Shown piece by piece: positions 13,310 to 22,038 of a stretch of 27,005 nt of DNA. Made by a program: the position numbers and the translations under genes. This DNA comes from a virus, in the IMG/VR virus record IMGVR_UViG_3300031622_000015, positions 1 to 27,005 of that record. One strand, given 5' to 3'. The notes beneath the pieces were generated by a model. It made no database searches. It saw only the letters and a list, made by a program, of their open reading frames with translations, and was not told the DNA's origin. The stretch's first letter is position 1. Each line of letters starts with the position of its first letter.

Positions 13310-13783
13310 ATGGCTAATACTAAAAAAACTACTGGTAAGCGTAGAGGACCTAAACCAAAAAAGACTGAATACTATGTAGATCCACGGGAATTAAAAGCTG
13401 AACTAATTGCATATTATGAATGCGAAGATTGTACACCTAAATTAGGGGATATGATTCATAAGATAGCTCATGGTTTAAGTTATTCATCTAATTTTATTAA
13501 CTACACTTATCGAGATGAAATGGTAGGTGATGCTTTAGTTAAGATGTATACTGCTGTTACCAATAAAAAGTTTAATGTAGATTCAGAATACAATCCTTTT
13601 TCGTATTTTACTACTATTGCATTCCATGCTTTTATCAATAGAATTAAAAAGGAAAAGAAGCATGCTAATACATTATCTGAATATAAAGAAAAGGTTTATG
13701 AACAAGAAATGTTAGATTCAATGGATGGTAGGGTCTACGTAAAACCGATGTATGATGATGTAGATACAGAACCGAATGAATAA
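13310..13783 (+). CDS. 55: Late-transcription sigma factor gp55
   Basis: Phage late sigma factor of 157 aa (T4 gp55 is 185). Known role: it replaces the host sigma on RNA polymerase and recognises TATAAATA late promoters, normally with gp33 and the gp45 clamp. Seen: a basic N-terminus (TKKTTGKRRGPKPKK), then the region LSYSSNFINYTYRDEMVGDA ... NPFSYFTTIAFHAFINRIKK (about residues 55-117), which corresponds to sigma region 2 and is nearly the signature of marine T4-like gp55. Its presence explains the late promoters in the rest of the window. It overlaps gene 47 by 8 nt. Driven by an early-type promoter, as expected for a regulator made before late genes. Confidence 0.92.
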   Translation: MANTKKTTGKRRGPKPKKTEYYVDPRELKAELIAYYECEDCTPKLGDMIHKIAHGLSYSSNFINYTYRDEMVGDALVKMYTAVTNKKFNVDSEYNPFSYFTTIAFHAFINRIKKEKKHANTLSEYKEKVYEQEMLDSMDGRVYVKPMYDDVDTEPNE

Positions 13784-14816
13784 AGTAGCTATATTTTCTG
13801 ATTTGCATTTAGGTGTTCACCAGAATAATGATTTCTGGTTAGGTATAGCTAACAAATGGGCTGATTGGTATATTACTAATTTAAAATCGCAAGGTATTAA
13901 AGATATTATATTTTGTGGTGACTTTTTTCATTATAGAGACGAAATTTCAGTTAAGACTTTAAATTTTGCAAAAGATTTATTAGATAAATTTAAAGATTTT
14001 AATATTATCATGATAACTGGTAATCATGATGCATGGTATAAAGATACATCAGAAATTAATAGTTTAAGTATTCTTAAAGGTTATAAAAACTTAACAGTAT
14101 ATGATAAACTTGCTACTGTAGATTATAAAGGTAAATTAATATCATTTTGTCCTTGGGGTACAAAAATAGATGATATACCGAATAGTGATTTAATATTCGG
14201 TCATTTTGAACTAGAAAATTTTAAAATGAATATGTTTAAAATATGTGACCATGGAGATGATCCAGACATACTAGTTGAAAAATCTAAATTAATATTTACA
14301 GGACATTTTCATGCAAGGGATGAGAAACATTATAAAAAACAAGATAGTTCTATTATCTATGTTGGTAATCCTTATGAAATGGACTTTGGTGATACAATGC
14401 AAACGAAAGGATATTATATTTTAGATTTAGATGATATGTCATATGAATTTTTTGAAAATAATATTACACCAAAACATATTAAGATAATCTTATCTAAATT
14501 AATCAATATACCAGACGTTGAAAATGTATTTAAAGATTCATTACCTGGTAATATTATAAAATTAATTATTGATAAAAATATTAGTACCGATCATCTGGAT
14601 GCTTTAGTTACTAAATTAACTACATATAAACCAATTGAATTAAGGATTGATTATGATGTAAATTATAATCAACTTAAGATTGAAAACGATGAAGATTATG
14701 ATTTATCAGGTGTTGATATTAAACATGCAATTGAAGAGTTCGTTAATATGTTAGATATAGAAAATAAAAAAGATGTAGTAAATTATTCTACATCTTTATA
14801 TGAAAGAGTTAAATGA
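13776..14816 (+). CDS. 47: Recombination endonuclease subunit gp47 (SbcD/Mre11-like)
   Basis: Nuclease subunit of the gp46/gp47 complex, 346 aa (T4 gp47 is 339). Seen, in order: metallophosphoesterase motifs SDLHLG (Asp9, His11), CGDFFH (Asp49), TGNHDAWY (Asn83, His84, Asp85), FGHFE (His143) and TGHFHARD (His177, His179), giving a complete two-metal site. Known role: resection of DNA ends and host DNA degradation feeding recombination-dependent replication. The start overlaps the gene 55 stop (ATGAATAA) and its own stop overlaps the gene 46 ATG (ATGA), so the two subunits are coupled in translation. Confidence 0.93.
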   Translation: MNKVAIFSDLHLGVHQNNDFWLGIANKWADWYITNLKSQGIKDIIFCGDFFHYRDEISVKTLNFAKDLLDKFKDFNIIMITGNHDAWYKDTSEINSLSILKGYKNLTVYDKLATVDYKGKLISFCPWGTKIDDIPNSDLIFGHFELENFKMNMFKICDHGDDPDILVEKSKLIFTGHFHARDEKHYKKQDSSIIYVGNPYEMDFGDTMQTKGYYILDLDDMSYEFFENNITPKHIKIILSKLINIPDVENVFKDSLPGNIIKLIIDKNISTDHLDALVTKLTTYKPIELRIDYDVNYNQLKIENDEDYDLSGVDIKHAIEEFVNMLDIENKKDVVNYSTSLYERVK

Positions 14817-16618
14817 AATACGTATGCTTTAAAGAGTTAAAAATAAAAAACTTCCTGTCTATAGGTGAGGAGTTTGTAACTGTAAATTTTGAAAAAGGTT
14901 TGCATATTGTAACTGGTGTCAATAGAGATAAAGAAGATAGGAGAAACGGGGTCGGTAAAAGTACGATAGCTGATGGTTTATATTTTGCTATATTTGGTCA
15001 AACCCTTAGAGACTTAAAAAAGAATTTTATCGCTAATAATTTAACTTCAGGTACTTGTGAAGTACAGTTATCTTTTACTATAGATGACCCAAAACATGGA
15101 GTTAATGAGTTTGATATTATTCGTACATTAAACCCAAGTAAAGTTTATATCTATAAAAACGGTAATGATAAAACGAGAGATAGTATAACAAATACTAATG
15201 AATATATTAATACTATTTTATCTTCGACACCAGAAATATTTCAAAATTGCGTTATAATGACTCTTAATAATCATGTACCGTTTATGGGTAAAAGTAAGAC
15301 AGAAAAACGTAAGTTTATTGAGCAAATATTTAACCTTGAAATTTTTAGTAAAATGTTAGGTGAGTTACGTAATGAACATAATGAAATAAAACGCAACTTC
15401 GACATTGAAATTACTAGATTAGAAGAAACCAATAATCATTTAAATACTCAACAGCAGCAAGTCGATAACTTTGAAGAGAATAAAAATCAAAGAATTAATA
15501 GAATTGAAAATCAAATAAGCGTAAAAAATAACGATTTAAAAAATTATAAAGAAGAAAAAAATACTGTTGTATCATTAGATGAAAAACCTTATATTAATAA
15601 ATCGGAAAAACTAAATGAAGAAATAGTAGATTTAAAAAATATTAAAAATGAAAAGTATGAAAAAATTGTACAGTTAAAAACTAATTTAACTACTAATAAA
15701 AATACATTAACAAAAATTGGTACGGATGAAGCTACATGTCCGATGTGTTTAAGACCTTTAGAAGATCATGATAAAGATTTAATTGAAGAAGAAAAAGAAA
15801 AAATTAATATTATATTGGATGATATTTTAAATGATATAAAATATAACAAAGAAGATTATGAAAATACAGTTAGAGAAATTAATAGTTATTCTACAGCTAA
15901 AACGAAAATAGATAATAAACTTTTAAGTATAAAAACTCAAAAAGATAATATTTCTTATCTTGAACGTAATATAACTGAAATAGAAAATATTATTAACCAA
16001 TATCAAACTGATATAGATAGTATTAAAAATGAAACGAATTCATTCGATGATCTAATAAGTGAGACAACAAATAAGATTAATGTTATAAAGCAAGAAATAG
16101 ATTCTCTTAAAAAGGTTATAAATCTTATGGATGTTGTTAAGTTTGTTGTTAGTGAAGAAGGGGTGAAGAGTTTTATTGTTAAGAAGATACTTTCACATTT
16201 TAATGGTAAACTAACCCACTTTATGAAGAAGTTGGATAGTAATTGCGTTTGTATTTTTAATGAATATTTTGAAGAAGAAATCGTAAACGAAAAGGGTAAG
16301 ATATGCCTTTATAATAACTTTTCAGGAGCTGAAAGAAAAGCTATTGACTTGGCCTGCTTATTCTCTTTTATGGATATGAGAAAGTCTCAAGGTGATGTTT
16401 ATTATAATATTAGTTTTTATGATGAATTATTTGATAGTAGTTTAGATGAAAAAGGGGTAGATTTAGTTCTAGAGATATTAAATGAAAGAGTGCAAAAATA
16501 TAATGAATGTGTTATGGTTATAAGTCATCGTAAGGAAAGTATTAAATCTGCTAACGGTGATGTTATATTTTTAGAAAAACATAACGGCATCACTAGAAGA
16601 GTAAATTTTATTGATTAA
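14813..16618 (+). CDS. 46: Recombination endonuclease subunit gp46 (SbcC/Rad50-like)
   Basis: SMC-like ATPase partner of gp47, 601 aa (T4 gp46 is 560). Seen: Walker A RRNGVGKST (Lys49) in the N-terminal head; a long coiled coil (about 190-450) interrupted by a zinc hook CPMC (Cys309, Cys312); the ABC signature FSGAERKAIDLA (503-514); Walker B YDE (Asp537, Glu538); and the H-loop VISHRKE near the C-terminus. All elements are intact. A weak purine-rich ribosome site (GAAAGAG) lies in the end of gene 47. Directly followed, after 8 nt, by a glycosyltransferase gene instead of the usual replication genes. Confidence 0.93.
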   Translation: MKYVCFKELKIKNFLSIGEEFVTVNFEKGLHIVTGVNRDKEDRRNGVGKSTIADGLYFAIFGQTLRDLKKNFIANNLTSGTCEVQLSFTIDDPKHGVNEFDIIRTLNPSKVYIYKNGNDKTRDSITNTNEYINTILSSTPEIFQNCVIMTLNNHVPFMGKSKTEKRKFIEQIFNLEIFSKMLGELRNEHNEIKRNFDIEITRLEETNNHLNTQQQQVDNFEENKNQRINRIENQISVKNNDLKNYKEEKNTVVSLDEKPYINKSEKLNEEIVDLKNIKNEKYEKIVQLKTNLTTNKNTLTKIGTDEATCPMCLRPLEDHDKDLIEEEKEKINIILDDILNDIKYNKEDYENTVREINSYSTAKTKIDNKLLSIKTQKDNISYLERNITEIENIINQYQTDIDSIKNETNSFDDLISETTNKINVIKQEIDSLKKVINLMDVVKFVVSEEGVKSFIVKKILSHFNGKLTHFMKKLDSNCVCIFNEYFEEEIVNEKGKICLYNNFSGAERKAIDLACLFSFMDMRKSQGDVYYNISFYDELFDSSLDEKGVDLVLEILNERVQKYNECVMVISHRKESIKSANGDVIFLEKHNGITRRVNFID

Positions 16619-16626
16619 TTAATATT

Positions 16627-17847
16627 ATGCTAATACAAGGTAACCAGCCATTTCAAGCAAATGCACCATTTGCTGTTAATAAACCGTTTCAAAATAATGT
16701 AGTACAAAGTAAGCCACCGGTGGCTAACCCACCAGCTCAACCTGAAAATAATTTACCTAGATTTTTAAATTATTATGCTGATTATTCAGGTTGCGGTCAT
16801 TGGAGAATGATATGGCCAGAACAAGTAATGAATGCTCACTCTAAAGCTGTTGTTCATGGTACAACCGTAATGAATGTTGATGAAAGATATTATATACAAA
16901 CTAAAGGAGTAAGAATACAAAGACAAGCAACACCACAGCAACTTGAATTTGTTAAATGGTTAAGGAAAGTAGCAGATAAGAATAATTTTAGATTAATATA
17001 TGAAATTGATGATATATGTTTTGCAGAAGATATTCCTGATTATAACAAATATAAGACAGCATTTGAGGACCCTAGTATAAGAAAATCAGCTCAAGAAATG
17101 ATGTCAATCTGTGACGAGATTACAGTTACGTGTCCATTTATGAGAGATTATTATCGCGATAAAACAGGTAACCAAAATGTAACAGTATTACCTAATTTTA
17201 TGCCAAAATTTTGGTTAGATAGATTTTACGATAATAATAGGACGATGGAAAGCTTTGACAGGAATAAAAGAAAACCAAGAATCTTATACGCTGGTTCAGG
17301 GGCTCACTTTGACGTTGAAAATAGAGTTAAATTTAAAGACGATTTTTACCACGTTAACGAAGTTATTAGGAAAACCGTTGATAAATATACATGGGTATTT
17401 TTAGGAGCACATCCTTTACCGATACGAGATTTAGTGCAATCTGGAAAAGTAGAGTTCCATCCATGGAAAAGATTATTTGAATACGGTCAAGGTTTATATG
17501 ATCTAAACGTTAATATGGTTGTAGCTCCCTTACAAAATAATACTTTTAATAAAGCTAAATCAGACTTAAAATATATCGAAGCCTGTGCATTAGGATTACC
17601 TATTGCTTGCCAAGACTTATGTACATATGAAAATGCACCTATTAGGTTTAACACCGGTGATGAAATGATTGCTCAGATTGAAACAACGTTACAAGATAGA
17701 AAACGTTATAAATCTTTATGTAAAAAAGCTAGACAATATGCTGATACTCGATGGTTAGAAGATGATAAAAATATCGATTGTTATACTGAGTTATATCAGT
17801 ACGGTGTAAATGATTCAAGAAGATTAAATTTATCTAGATATAATTAG
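16627..17847 (+). CDS. GT-B glycosyltransferase (GT4-like) in the replication block
   Basis: Probable retaining glycosyltransferase of 406 aa. Residues 1-42 are a low-complexity Pro/Asn/Gln tail with repeated PFQ-N elements; the fold begins near PRFLNYYADYSGCGHWR (44-60). Further signs: LIYEIDDICFAEDIPDYN (123-140), VLPNFMP (187-193), the start of the second Rossmann half PRILYAGSGAHFD (217-229), and KSDLKYIEACALGLPIACQD (311-330), the donor-binding E-x-x-x segment of GT4 enzymes. No SD-like site or clear promoter is visible before the ATG, so it is likely read with genes 47/46. Function unknown: glycosylation of modified DNA bases, of phage proteins or of host surface glycans are all possible. 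Its place between genes 46 and 43 is unusual compared with T4. Confidence 0.75.
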   Translation: MLIQGNQPFQANAPFAVNKPFQNNVVQSKPPVANPPAQPENNLPRFLNYYADYSGCGHWRMIWPEQVMNAHSKAVVHGTTVMNVDERYYIQTKGVRIQRQATPQQLEFVKWLRKVADKNNFRLIYEIDDICFAEDIPDYNKYKTAFEDPSIRKSAQEMMSICDEITVTCPFMRDYYRDKTGNQNVTVLPNFMPKFWLDRFYDNNRTMESFDRNKRKPRILYAGSGAHFDVENRVKFKDDFYHVNEVIRKTVDKYTWVFLGAHPLPIRDLVQSGKVEFHPWKRLFEYGQGLYDLNVNMVVAPLQNNTFNKAKSDLKYIEACALGLPIACQDLCTYENAPIRFNTGDEMIAQIETTLQDRKRYKSLCKKARQYADTRWLEDDKNIDCYTELYQYGVNDSRRLNLSRYN

Positions 17848-17853
17848 GAACTA

Positions 17854-17862
17854 TGATATAAT
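17854..17862 (+). promoter_or_regulatory. Extended -10 promoter for gene 43
   Basis: TGATATAAT, an extended -10 element (TGnTATAAT), ends 6 nt before the GTG start at 17869. No good -35 box is present, which fits an extended -10 promoter. Confidence 0.6.
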
Positions 17863-17868
17863 TGATGG

Positions 17869-20430
17869 GTGAGTTATCGTAATATATACTATGATCCCCG
17901 TGAAAGATGTATTAATTTATTTACCTGGGATACCGACGGTAAAAGAATTAAAGTAACTACGTCCTATGACCCTTATTTGTATGTCGAAGGTAAGGGTGAT
18001 TATGAATCTATTTTCGGGACTAAACTGGTTAAGAAAAGTTTTAGGACTCAGTATGACCGATTCAAGTATATTAAAGATACTGGTATTAAAAGAGTATTTG
18101 AGAATCAGCCAGCAGTTCAGCAGTACTTAATTGATACTTTTTGGAAGGTTAACGAAACGACTGAATTTAGTAAAAACCCTATTAAGGTTATGTTTTTAGA
18201 TATCGAGACTTATTCCCCGGATGAGTTTCCTAATCCTCAAGACCCTACTCATACCTGTAATGTTATTACTTGCTTTGATTCATTAAATCGTCAATACCAT
18301 ACATTTGGTTTAGGTGAGTATAATAATAAAGATAAGGATGTAACATATGTGAATTGCTCTTCAGAAAGAGAGTTATTTATGAAGTTTGTTGAGTATGTTG
18401 AAAAGGACTACCCTGATATTATGTCAGGTTGGAATAGTGAGTTTTTTGATTTACCGTATATCTTAAATAGATGTACTCGTATACTTGGTGAGGAATGGAC
18501 TAATAGAATATCACCTTCTGGTAAGGTTTATAGTAGAACAATACGTGGTCAGTTCGGTCAAGAACAACAACGTTGGTATGTTGAAGGTATTTCATTAATT
18601 GACTATTTAGATGTATATAAACGTTTCTCAGTTGGGGTAAAAGAAAGTTATAAACTTGATGCAATTGGCGAGGCAGAGTTAGGTGAGAAGAAAGTAGATT
18701 TTGGTAATATGAATCTAGCAACTCTTGCTGATACTGATTGGCAAACGTTTGTTGAATATAATATTCAGGACGTTAGACTGCTAACTAACTTAGAAGATAA
18801 ACTAAAGTATACAGAACTAATTAAGATGTTGGCTTACGTTGGCCTAACTACCTTCGAAGCTGCTATGGGATCCCTTTCGGTGATCAACGGTGCAACGGCC
18901 GTTATATCAAGGAAGCGTGGTCAGTGTGTACCTTCGTTTATTAGGAATGCTGATACAGGTAAGAATCCAGGTGCATTTGTTGGTGAACCTTTGAAAGGTT
19001 TTCAAGAAAATATTATATCGTTTGATGCTAACTCTCTATACCCGAATGTGATGATATCTCTAAATATGTCTCCGGAAACTAAAGTAGGTAAGATTGAAGA
19101 TAAAAATGATAATGAAATAGTTATACGTCATGCTAATGGTCAGGTCTTTACTTTAACTCATGAAAAGTTTTTAAAGTTCTGTAAAAAGGAAGAGATAGCT
19201 ATTAGTAAAGCTAACGTGCTATTTACTCAAAAGTTTAAAGGGGTAATGCCTGAAATTTTAGATTACTATTATGATAAACGGGTTGTGGTGAAAACTAAAT
19301 TAGGTAAACTTAAGAGAGAGTATTCAAAGAGTAAGGTTAAAAATAAGGATCTTAAATTTGAAATTGATCAATTAGATGCAAAGCAGTTATGTATTAAAGT
19401 TTTAATTAATTCAATTTATGGTTACTTTGGTAATAAGCATGCCCCTTTTGGTGATGATGATATTGCAGCTTCAATTACTTTAACTGGCCAGGCAGTTATT
19501 AAACAGTCTAACGAATTACTTAAAAGGTATATTAAAGAAAAAGCTAATGTTGAGGATGAAAAAACTCTTAATGATTGTATCATATATAACGATACGGATA
19601 GCAGTTATATTTCAGTTAAACCTTTAGTTAAAGCAGGTTTAACTTTTACTGATGAAAATGGTAAGTTAACTCAAGCATTTCACGATGAGGTACAGAATAT
19701 TGAAGACTTCTTAAATGATGAAATTAAAGTATGGGGAATTAAAAACTTAAATTCTAAAGACTGTAGATTTATCTTTAAACGTGAGGTAATTGCTGATACT
19801 GGTATATTCTTACAGAAGAAACGGTATGTTATGCATATTTTAGATGATGAGGGTATACCGATGGATAAGTATAAGTATACCGGGGTTGAAGTTGTAAGAA
19901 GTACAATGCCAGATGCTATTAAACCCCATGTTAAAGATATTATTGAAACGATGTTATCCACTCAAAGTCTTGCTGAAACGAATGCTGTACTAGATAAAGT
20001 TTATAAAATATTCATTGACTTACCAGTTGAAGATATAACATTTGTATCTGGTTTAAAAGGTTATGAAAAGTATGCAGGACAATGTGATGATTGGAAGACT
20101 GCAAAAGGTATGCCTATACATGTTAAAGCTGCGTATTACCATAATATGTTGCTTAAAAAGTTTAATATTGAAAAGGAATATGAAACTATTAGTTCTGGTG
20201 ATAAGGTTAGATATTTTTATTTGCAGCAACCTAACCCTTACAATCTACCAAGTTTAGCATACAAGTATTATTATCCAGAAGAATTTAAAAAGATATTCCA
20301 TGTTGATTATGATAAAATGTTTGAAAAAAATCTCTATGCAGTTATTGAAAGATTTTATGATAACGTTAAATGGGCTATTCAAAAGCCTGGTAATGCAGTC
20401 CAGACTAATTTATTCGATCTTTTAGGTTGA
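17869..20430 (+). CDS. 43: DNA polymerase gp43 (family B)
   Basis: Replicative DNA polymerase, 853 aa (T4 gp43 is 898). Seen: exonuclease motifs LDIET (Asp111, Glu113), GWNSEFFDLPY (Asp194) and YNIQD (Tyr297, Asp301), all intact, so proofreading is expected; polymerase motif A SFDANSLYP (Asp386), motif B KVLINSIYGYFGN (510-522) and motif C YNDTDSS (Asp575, Asp577); KKRY in the thumb region; and the C-terminal TNLFDLLG, which looks like the clamp-binding peptide found at the end of gp43. The start is GTG, 6 nt after an extended -10 promoter, so the polymerase mRNA is predicted to be leaderless. The gene end carries the -35 box for the next gene. Confidence 0.95.
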   Translation: MSYRNIYYDPRERCINLFTWDTDGKRIKVTTSYDPYLYVEGKGDYESIFGTKLVKKSFRTQYDRFKYIKDTGIKRVFENQPAVQQYLIDTFWKVNETTEFSKNPIKVMFLDIETYSPDEFPNPQDPTHTCNVITCFDSLNRQYHTFGLGEYNNKDKDVTYVNCSSERELFMKFVEYVEKDYPDIMSGWNSEFFDLPYILNRCTRILGEEWTNRISPSGKVYSRTIRGQFGQEQQRWYVEGISLIDYLDVYKRFSVGVKESYKLDAIGEAELGEKKVDFGNMNLATLADTDWQTFVEYNIQDVRLLTNLEDKLKYTELIKMLAYVGLTTFEAAMGSLSVINGATAVISRKRGQCVPSFIRNADTGKNPGAFVGEPLKGFQENIISFDANSLYPNVMISLNMSPETKVGKIEDKNDNEIVIRHANGQVFTLTHEKFLKFCKKEEIAISKANVLFTQKFKGVMPEILDYYYDKRVVVKTKLGKLKREYSKSKVKNKDLKFEIDQLDAKQLCIKVLINSIYGYFGNKHAPFGDDDIAASITLTGQAVIKQSNELLKRYIKEKANVEDEKTLNDCIIYNDTDSSYISVKPLVKAGLTFTDENGKLTQAFHDEVQNIEDFLNDEIKVWGIKNLNSKDCRFIFKREVIADTGIFLQKKRYVMHILDDEGIPMDKYKYTGVEVVRSTMPDAIKPHVKDIIETMLSTQSLAETNAVLDKVYKIFIDLPVEDITFVSGLKGYEKYAGQCDDWKTAKGMPIHVKAAYYHNMLLKKFNIEKEYETISSGDKVRYFYLQQPNPYNLPSLAYKYYYPEEFKKIFHVDYDKMFEKNLYAVIERFYDNVKWAIQKPGNAVQTNLFDLLG

Positions 20431-20454
20431 TTTTTTAAAAAAATATATTAAAAT
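20427..20454 (+). promoter_or_regulatory. Sigma70-type promoter after gene 43
   Basis: TTGATT (20427-20432), 16 nt, TAAAAT (20449-20454), 5 nt, ATG at 20460. A TAAAAT -10 box is one mismatch from consensus. Confidence 0.5.
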
Positions 20455-20459
20455 ATAGT

Positions 20460-20828
20460 ATGTCAGATAAGAAATATACTACATTTATTGATAACGCAGG
20501 CCGTGCAATTTTTGCTGAGCTTGAAAGTGAAACACCTGATAATTTGGTTGCTAAAAACCCGGTTATGATTACGGTTCAACAAGGAGAGAATGGTCAAATG
20601 GCCGTACAGTTGTTTCCACTATTCTTCCAAGAATTCGTTCAACCTTCAGAAGATGATTCTAGAGCAAATTACTTTACTTATTCAAAAAATAACATTGCTG
20701 TAGGTTCTAATTTCCAGATTGAAAGTCGTATTGCGGATCAATATGAAAAAATAGTTAACCCTGTTTTAGTACCAGCTGGTCAAACAGCAGGAGAAGAAGC
20801 TGAAGTTATTAAACTATTCGACGATTAG
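20460..20828 (+). CDS. Conserved T4-like marine phage protein of unknown function
   Basis: A 122-aa acidic protein. I recognise its type (MSDKKYTTFIDNAGRAIFAE ... VQLFPLFFQEFVQPSE) as the small protein that often follows gene 43 in marine T4-like phages; it has no known activity. Residues 1-85 look like a small beta-barrel with strands around VMITVQQ and MAVQLFPLFFQEFV; the C-terminus is acidic (IKLFDD), a tail type that could interact with another replication protein. It has its own probable promoter. An A-rich stretch and a strong hairpin follow the stop codon. Confidence 0.75.
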   Translation: MSDKKYTTFIDNAGRAIFAELESETPDNLVAKNPVMITVQQGENGQMAVQLFPLFFQEFVQPSEDDSRANYFTYSKNNIAVGSNFQIESRIADQYEKIVNPVLVPAGQTAGEEAEVIKLFDD

Positions 20829-20855
20829 AAATAAAAAAAATATAAAATAAAAAAC

Positions 20856-20886
20856 AGCCTCTCATACCTAAAAAATATGAGAGGCT
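20856..20886 (+). promoter_or_regulatory. Strong RNA hairpin, terminator or translational switch
   Basis: An 11-bp perfect inverted repeat AGCCTCTCATA / TATGAGAGGCT with a 9-nt A-rich loop. On the plus strand only TTT follows the stem, so it would be a weak terminator; the long T-tract lies on the minus-strand side. The right arm contains GAGAGG, the only clear Shine-Dalgarno-like site near the ATG at 20895, so folding would hide the ribosome site of the downstream gene. Confidence 0.7.
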
Positions 20887-20894
20887 TTCCATGT

Positions 20895-21119
20895 ATGTCA
20901 CCTCAAGAAATATTTGATTATAAATTAGGATGGAAATCTTATTCATTTTCTATACCGTTCCACTCGGACTGGGAAATGGAGTATAGGGATTACTGTAAAG
21001 ATAATTTCAATAAATGGCAATGGGACATTTTAAAATGGACGAACGTTTACGAGCATACTATGTTATTCGAAATGGTAAAAGATGCTGATAAATTTAAAGA
21101 ATTTATTAGCAAACGATAA
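20895..21119 (+). CDS. Small conserved phage protein of unknown function
   Basis: A 74-aa protein starting MSPQEIFDYKLGWK. I recognise it as a small protein common in T4-like marine phages (MxPxEIxxYKxxW ... HSD ... YEHTxxFE) with no assigned role. Aromatic-rich, probably one compact domain; the conserved-looking residues are HSDWE (His29), NKWQWD and VYEHT. An in-frame ATG at 20877 lies inside the hairpin; I prefer 20895 because homologues as I remember them begin at this residue and GAGAGG lies about 10 nt upstream. The last codons (KFKEFISKR) reappear in degenerate form at 21982-22024, flanking the UDP-sugar dehydrogenase gene. Confidence 0.65.
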   Translation: MSPQEIFDYKLGWKSYSFSIPFHSDWEMEYRDYCKDNFNKWQWDILKWTNVYEHTMLFEMVKDADKFKEFISKR

Positions 21120-22024
21120 CATATATAAATGAAAAGTAAAAAAATTAAAATAGGTGTGGTTGGGAATGGCTTCGTCGGTCACGCAATGACTTTACTTCGA
21201 CCATCAATAGATGTATTAGTGTGGGATATTATACCAGAAAAAAGAGACCCGCGTAACCTTAATATTGAAAAATTCGTAAAAGAATCTGAAATTATTTTTA
21301 TTGCTGTACCAACTCCAATGAATAGTGATGGTAGCGCAAATCTTGATATCGTTATCTCCGTTTGTAAAGAAATAAAATTAATAGATAAAGATAAACATAT
21401 TGTATTACGATCAACAGTTCCACCTGGGACTTCTGAAAAACTTAACGTCAACTTTATGCCAGAGTTTCTAACAGAAAAAAATTGGAAACAGGATTTTAAA
21501 AATTGTGATCAATGGATTCTTGGATCATACGATAATTTGCTTTTAAATAAAATAAAACTTATATTAGAAACTGCTTATAATTATGGGTCAATTATAAATT
21601 CTAACGTTATTAGTTGCGAACCTGGGGAAGCAGAAATGATAAAATACTTAAAGAATGTTTTTCTTAGTGTTAAAGTTGGTTTTTTTAACGAGCTTGAATC
21701 TATATGTTTAAGTGCTGGGCTTAACTACGAAAATATTCGACAAATAGCAACGCAAGATAAACGTATTGGTGCTGGTCATACAATGGTACCAGGACCCGAC
21801 GGTAAGCGAGGCTTTGGAGGGACGTGTTTTCCTAAAGATACTAATGCTTTGGCAAGCTTTGGAAAAAATAAAGGTATTGAGACTCCTATCTTAAACGCAG
21901 TCATAAAAAGAAATGAAAAAATTGATAGACCTGAACAAGATTGGAAAGCAGATCAAGGCCGGGCAGTAATGAATAAAATATGCTAGTAAGTTTAAAGAAT
22001 TTATTGATAAATGATAATCATATA
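21084..22024 (+). repeat. Imperfect direct repeat flanking the UDP-sugar dehydrogenase gene
   Basis: Copy 1 starts at 21084 and copy 2 at 21982. Both are about 42 nt: GCTgaTAA, then a TTTAAAGAATTTATT core, then a tail ending GATAA(T)CATATA. Over the first 36 positions 29 are identical and all 7 differences are transitions. Copy 2 would encode SKFKEFIDK then stop, a decayed copy of the end of the upstream small gene (DKFKEFISKR). Confidence 0.7.
21129..21986 (+). CDS. UDP-glucose/GDP-mannose dehydrogenase family protein, short form
   Basis: NAD-dependent UDP-sugar dehydrogenase-like protein of 285 aa. Known reaction: two-step oxidation of the C6 hydroxyl of UDP-glucose (or a relative) to a uronate. 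Seen: Rossmann GVVGNGFVGHA (9-19), IAVPTPM (58-64), RSTVPPGT (94-101), MPEFLTE (110-116), AEMIKYLKNVF (168-178, Lys175 and Asn176), and the catalytic Cys233 in GFGGTCFPKD. The NAD and central domains are complete, but the usual C-terminal UDP-binding domain (family length about 390-450) is missing, so it may be a short phage form or need a partner. The flanking repeat suggests insertion into the gap between the small protein gene and uvsX. A weak candidate promoter (TTAAAG, 17 nt, TAACAT) precedes it. Confidence 0.8.
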   Translation: MKSKKIKIGVVGNGFVGHAMTLLRPSIDVLVWDIIPEKRDPRNLNIEKFVKESEIIFIAVPTPMNSDGSANLDIVISVCKEIKLIDKDKHIVLRSTVPPGTSEKLNVNFMPEFLTEKNWKQDFKNCDQWILGSYDNLLLNKIKLILETAYNYGSIINSNVISCEPGEAEMIKYLKNVFLSVKVGFFNELESICLSAGLNYENIRQIATQDKRIGAGHTMVPGPDGKRGFGGTCFPKDTNALASFGKNKGIETPILNAVIKRNEKIDRPEQDWKADQGRAVMNKIC

Positions 22025-22031
22025 CTATAAT
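22004..22031 (+). promoter_or_regulatory. Sigma70-type promoter for uvsX
   Basis: TTGATA (22004-22009), 16 nt, TATAAT (22026-22031), 7 nt, ATG at 22039. The -35 box lies inside the second copy of the repeat that flanks the dehydrogenase gene. Confidence 0.7.
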
Positions 22032-22038
22032 AGTATAT

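Noticed and set aside
16609-16626. Late or sigma70 promoter before the replication-block glycosyltransferase
   Set aside because: TTGATTAATTAATATT contains no octamer or TATAAT at the distance seen elsewhere; readthrough from genes 47/46 is more likely.
20856-20886. Simple rho-independent terminator on the plus strand
   Set aside because: Only three T follow the stem; the T-tract is on the minus-strand side, where no minus-strand gene ends nearby. I keep it as a hairpin of uncertain role.
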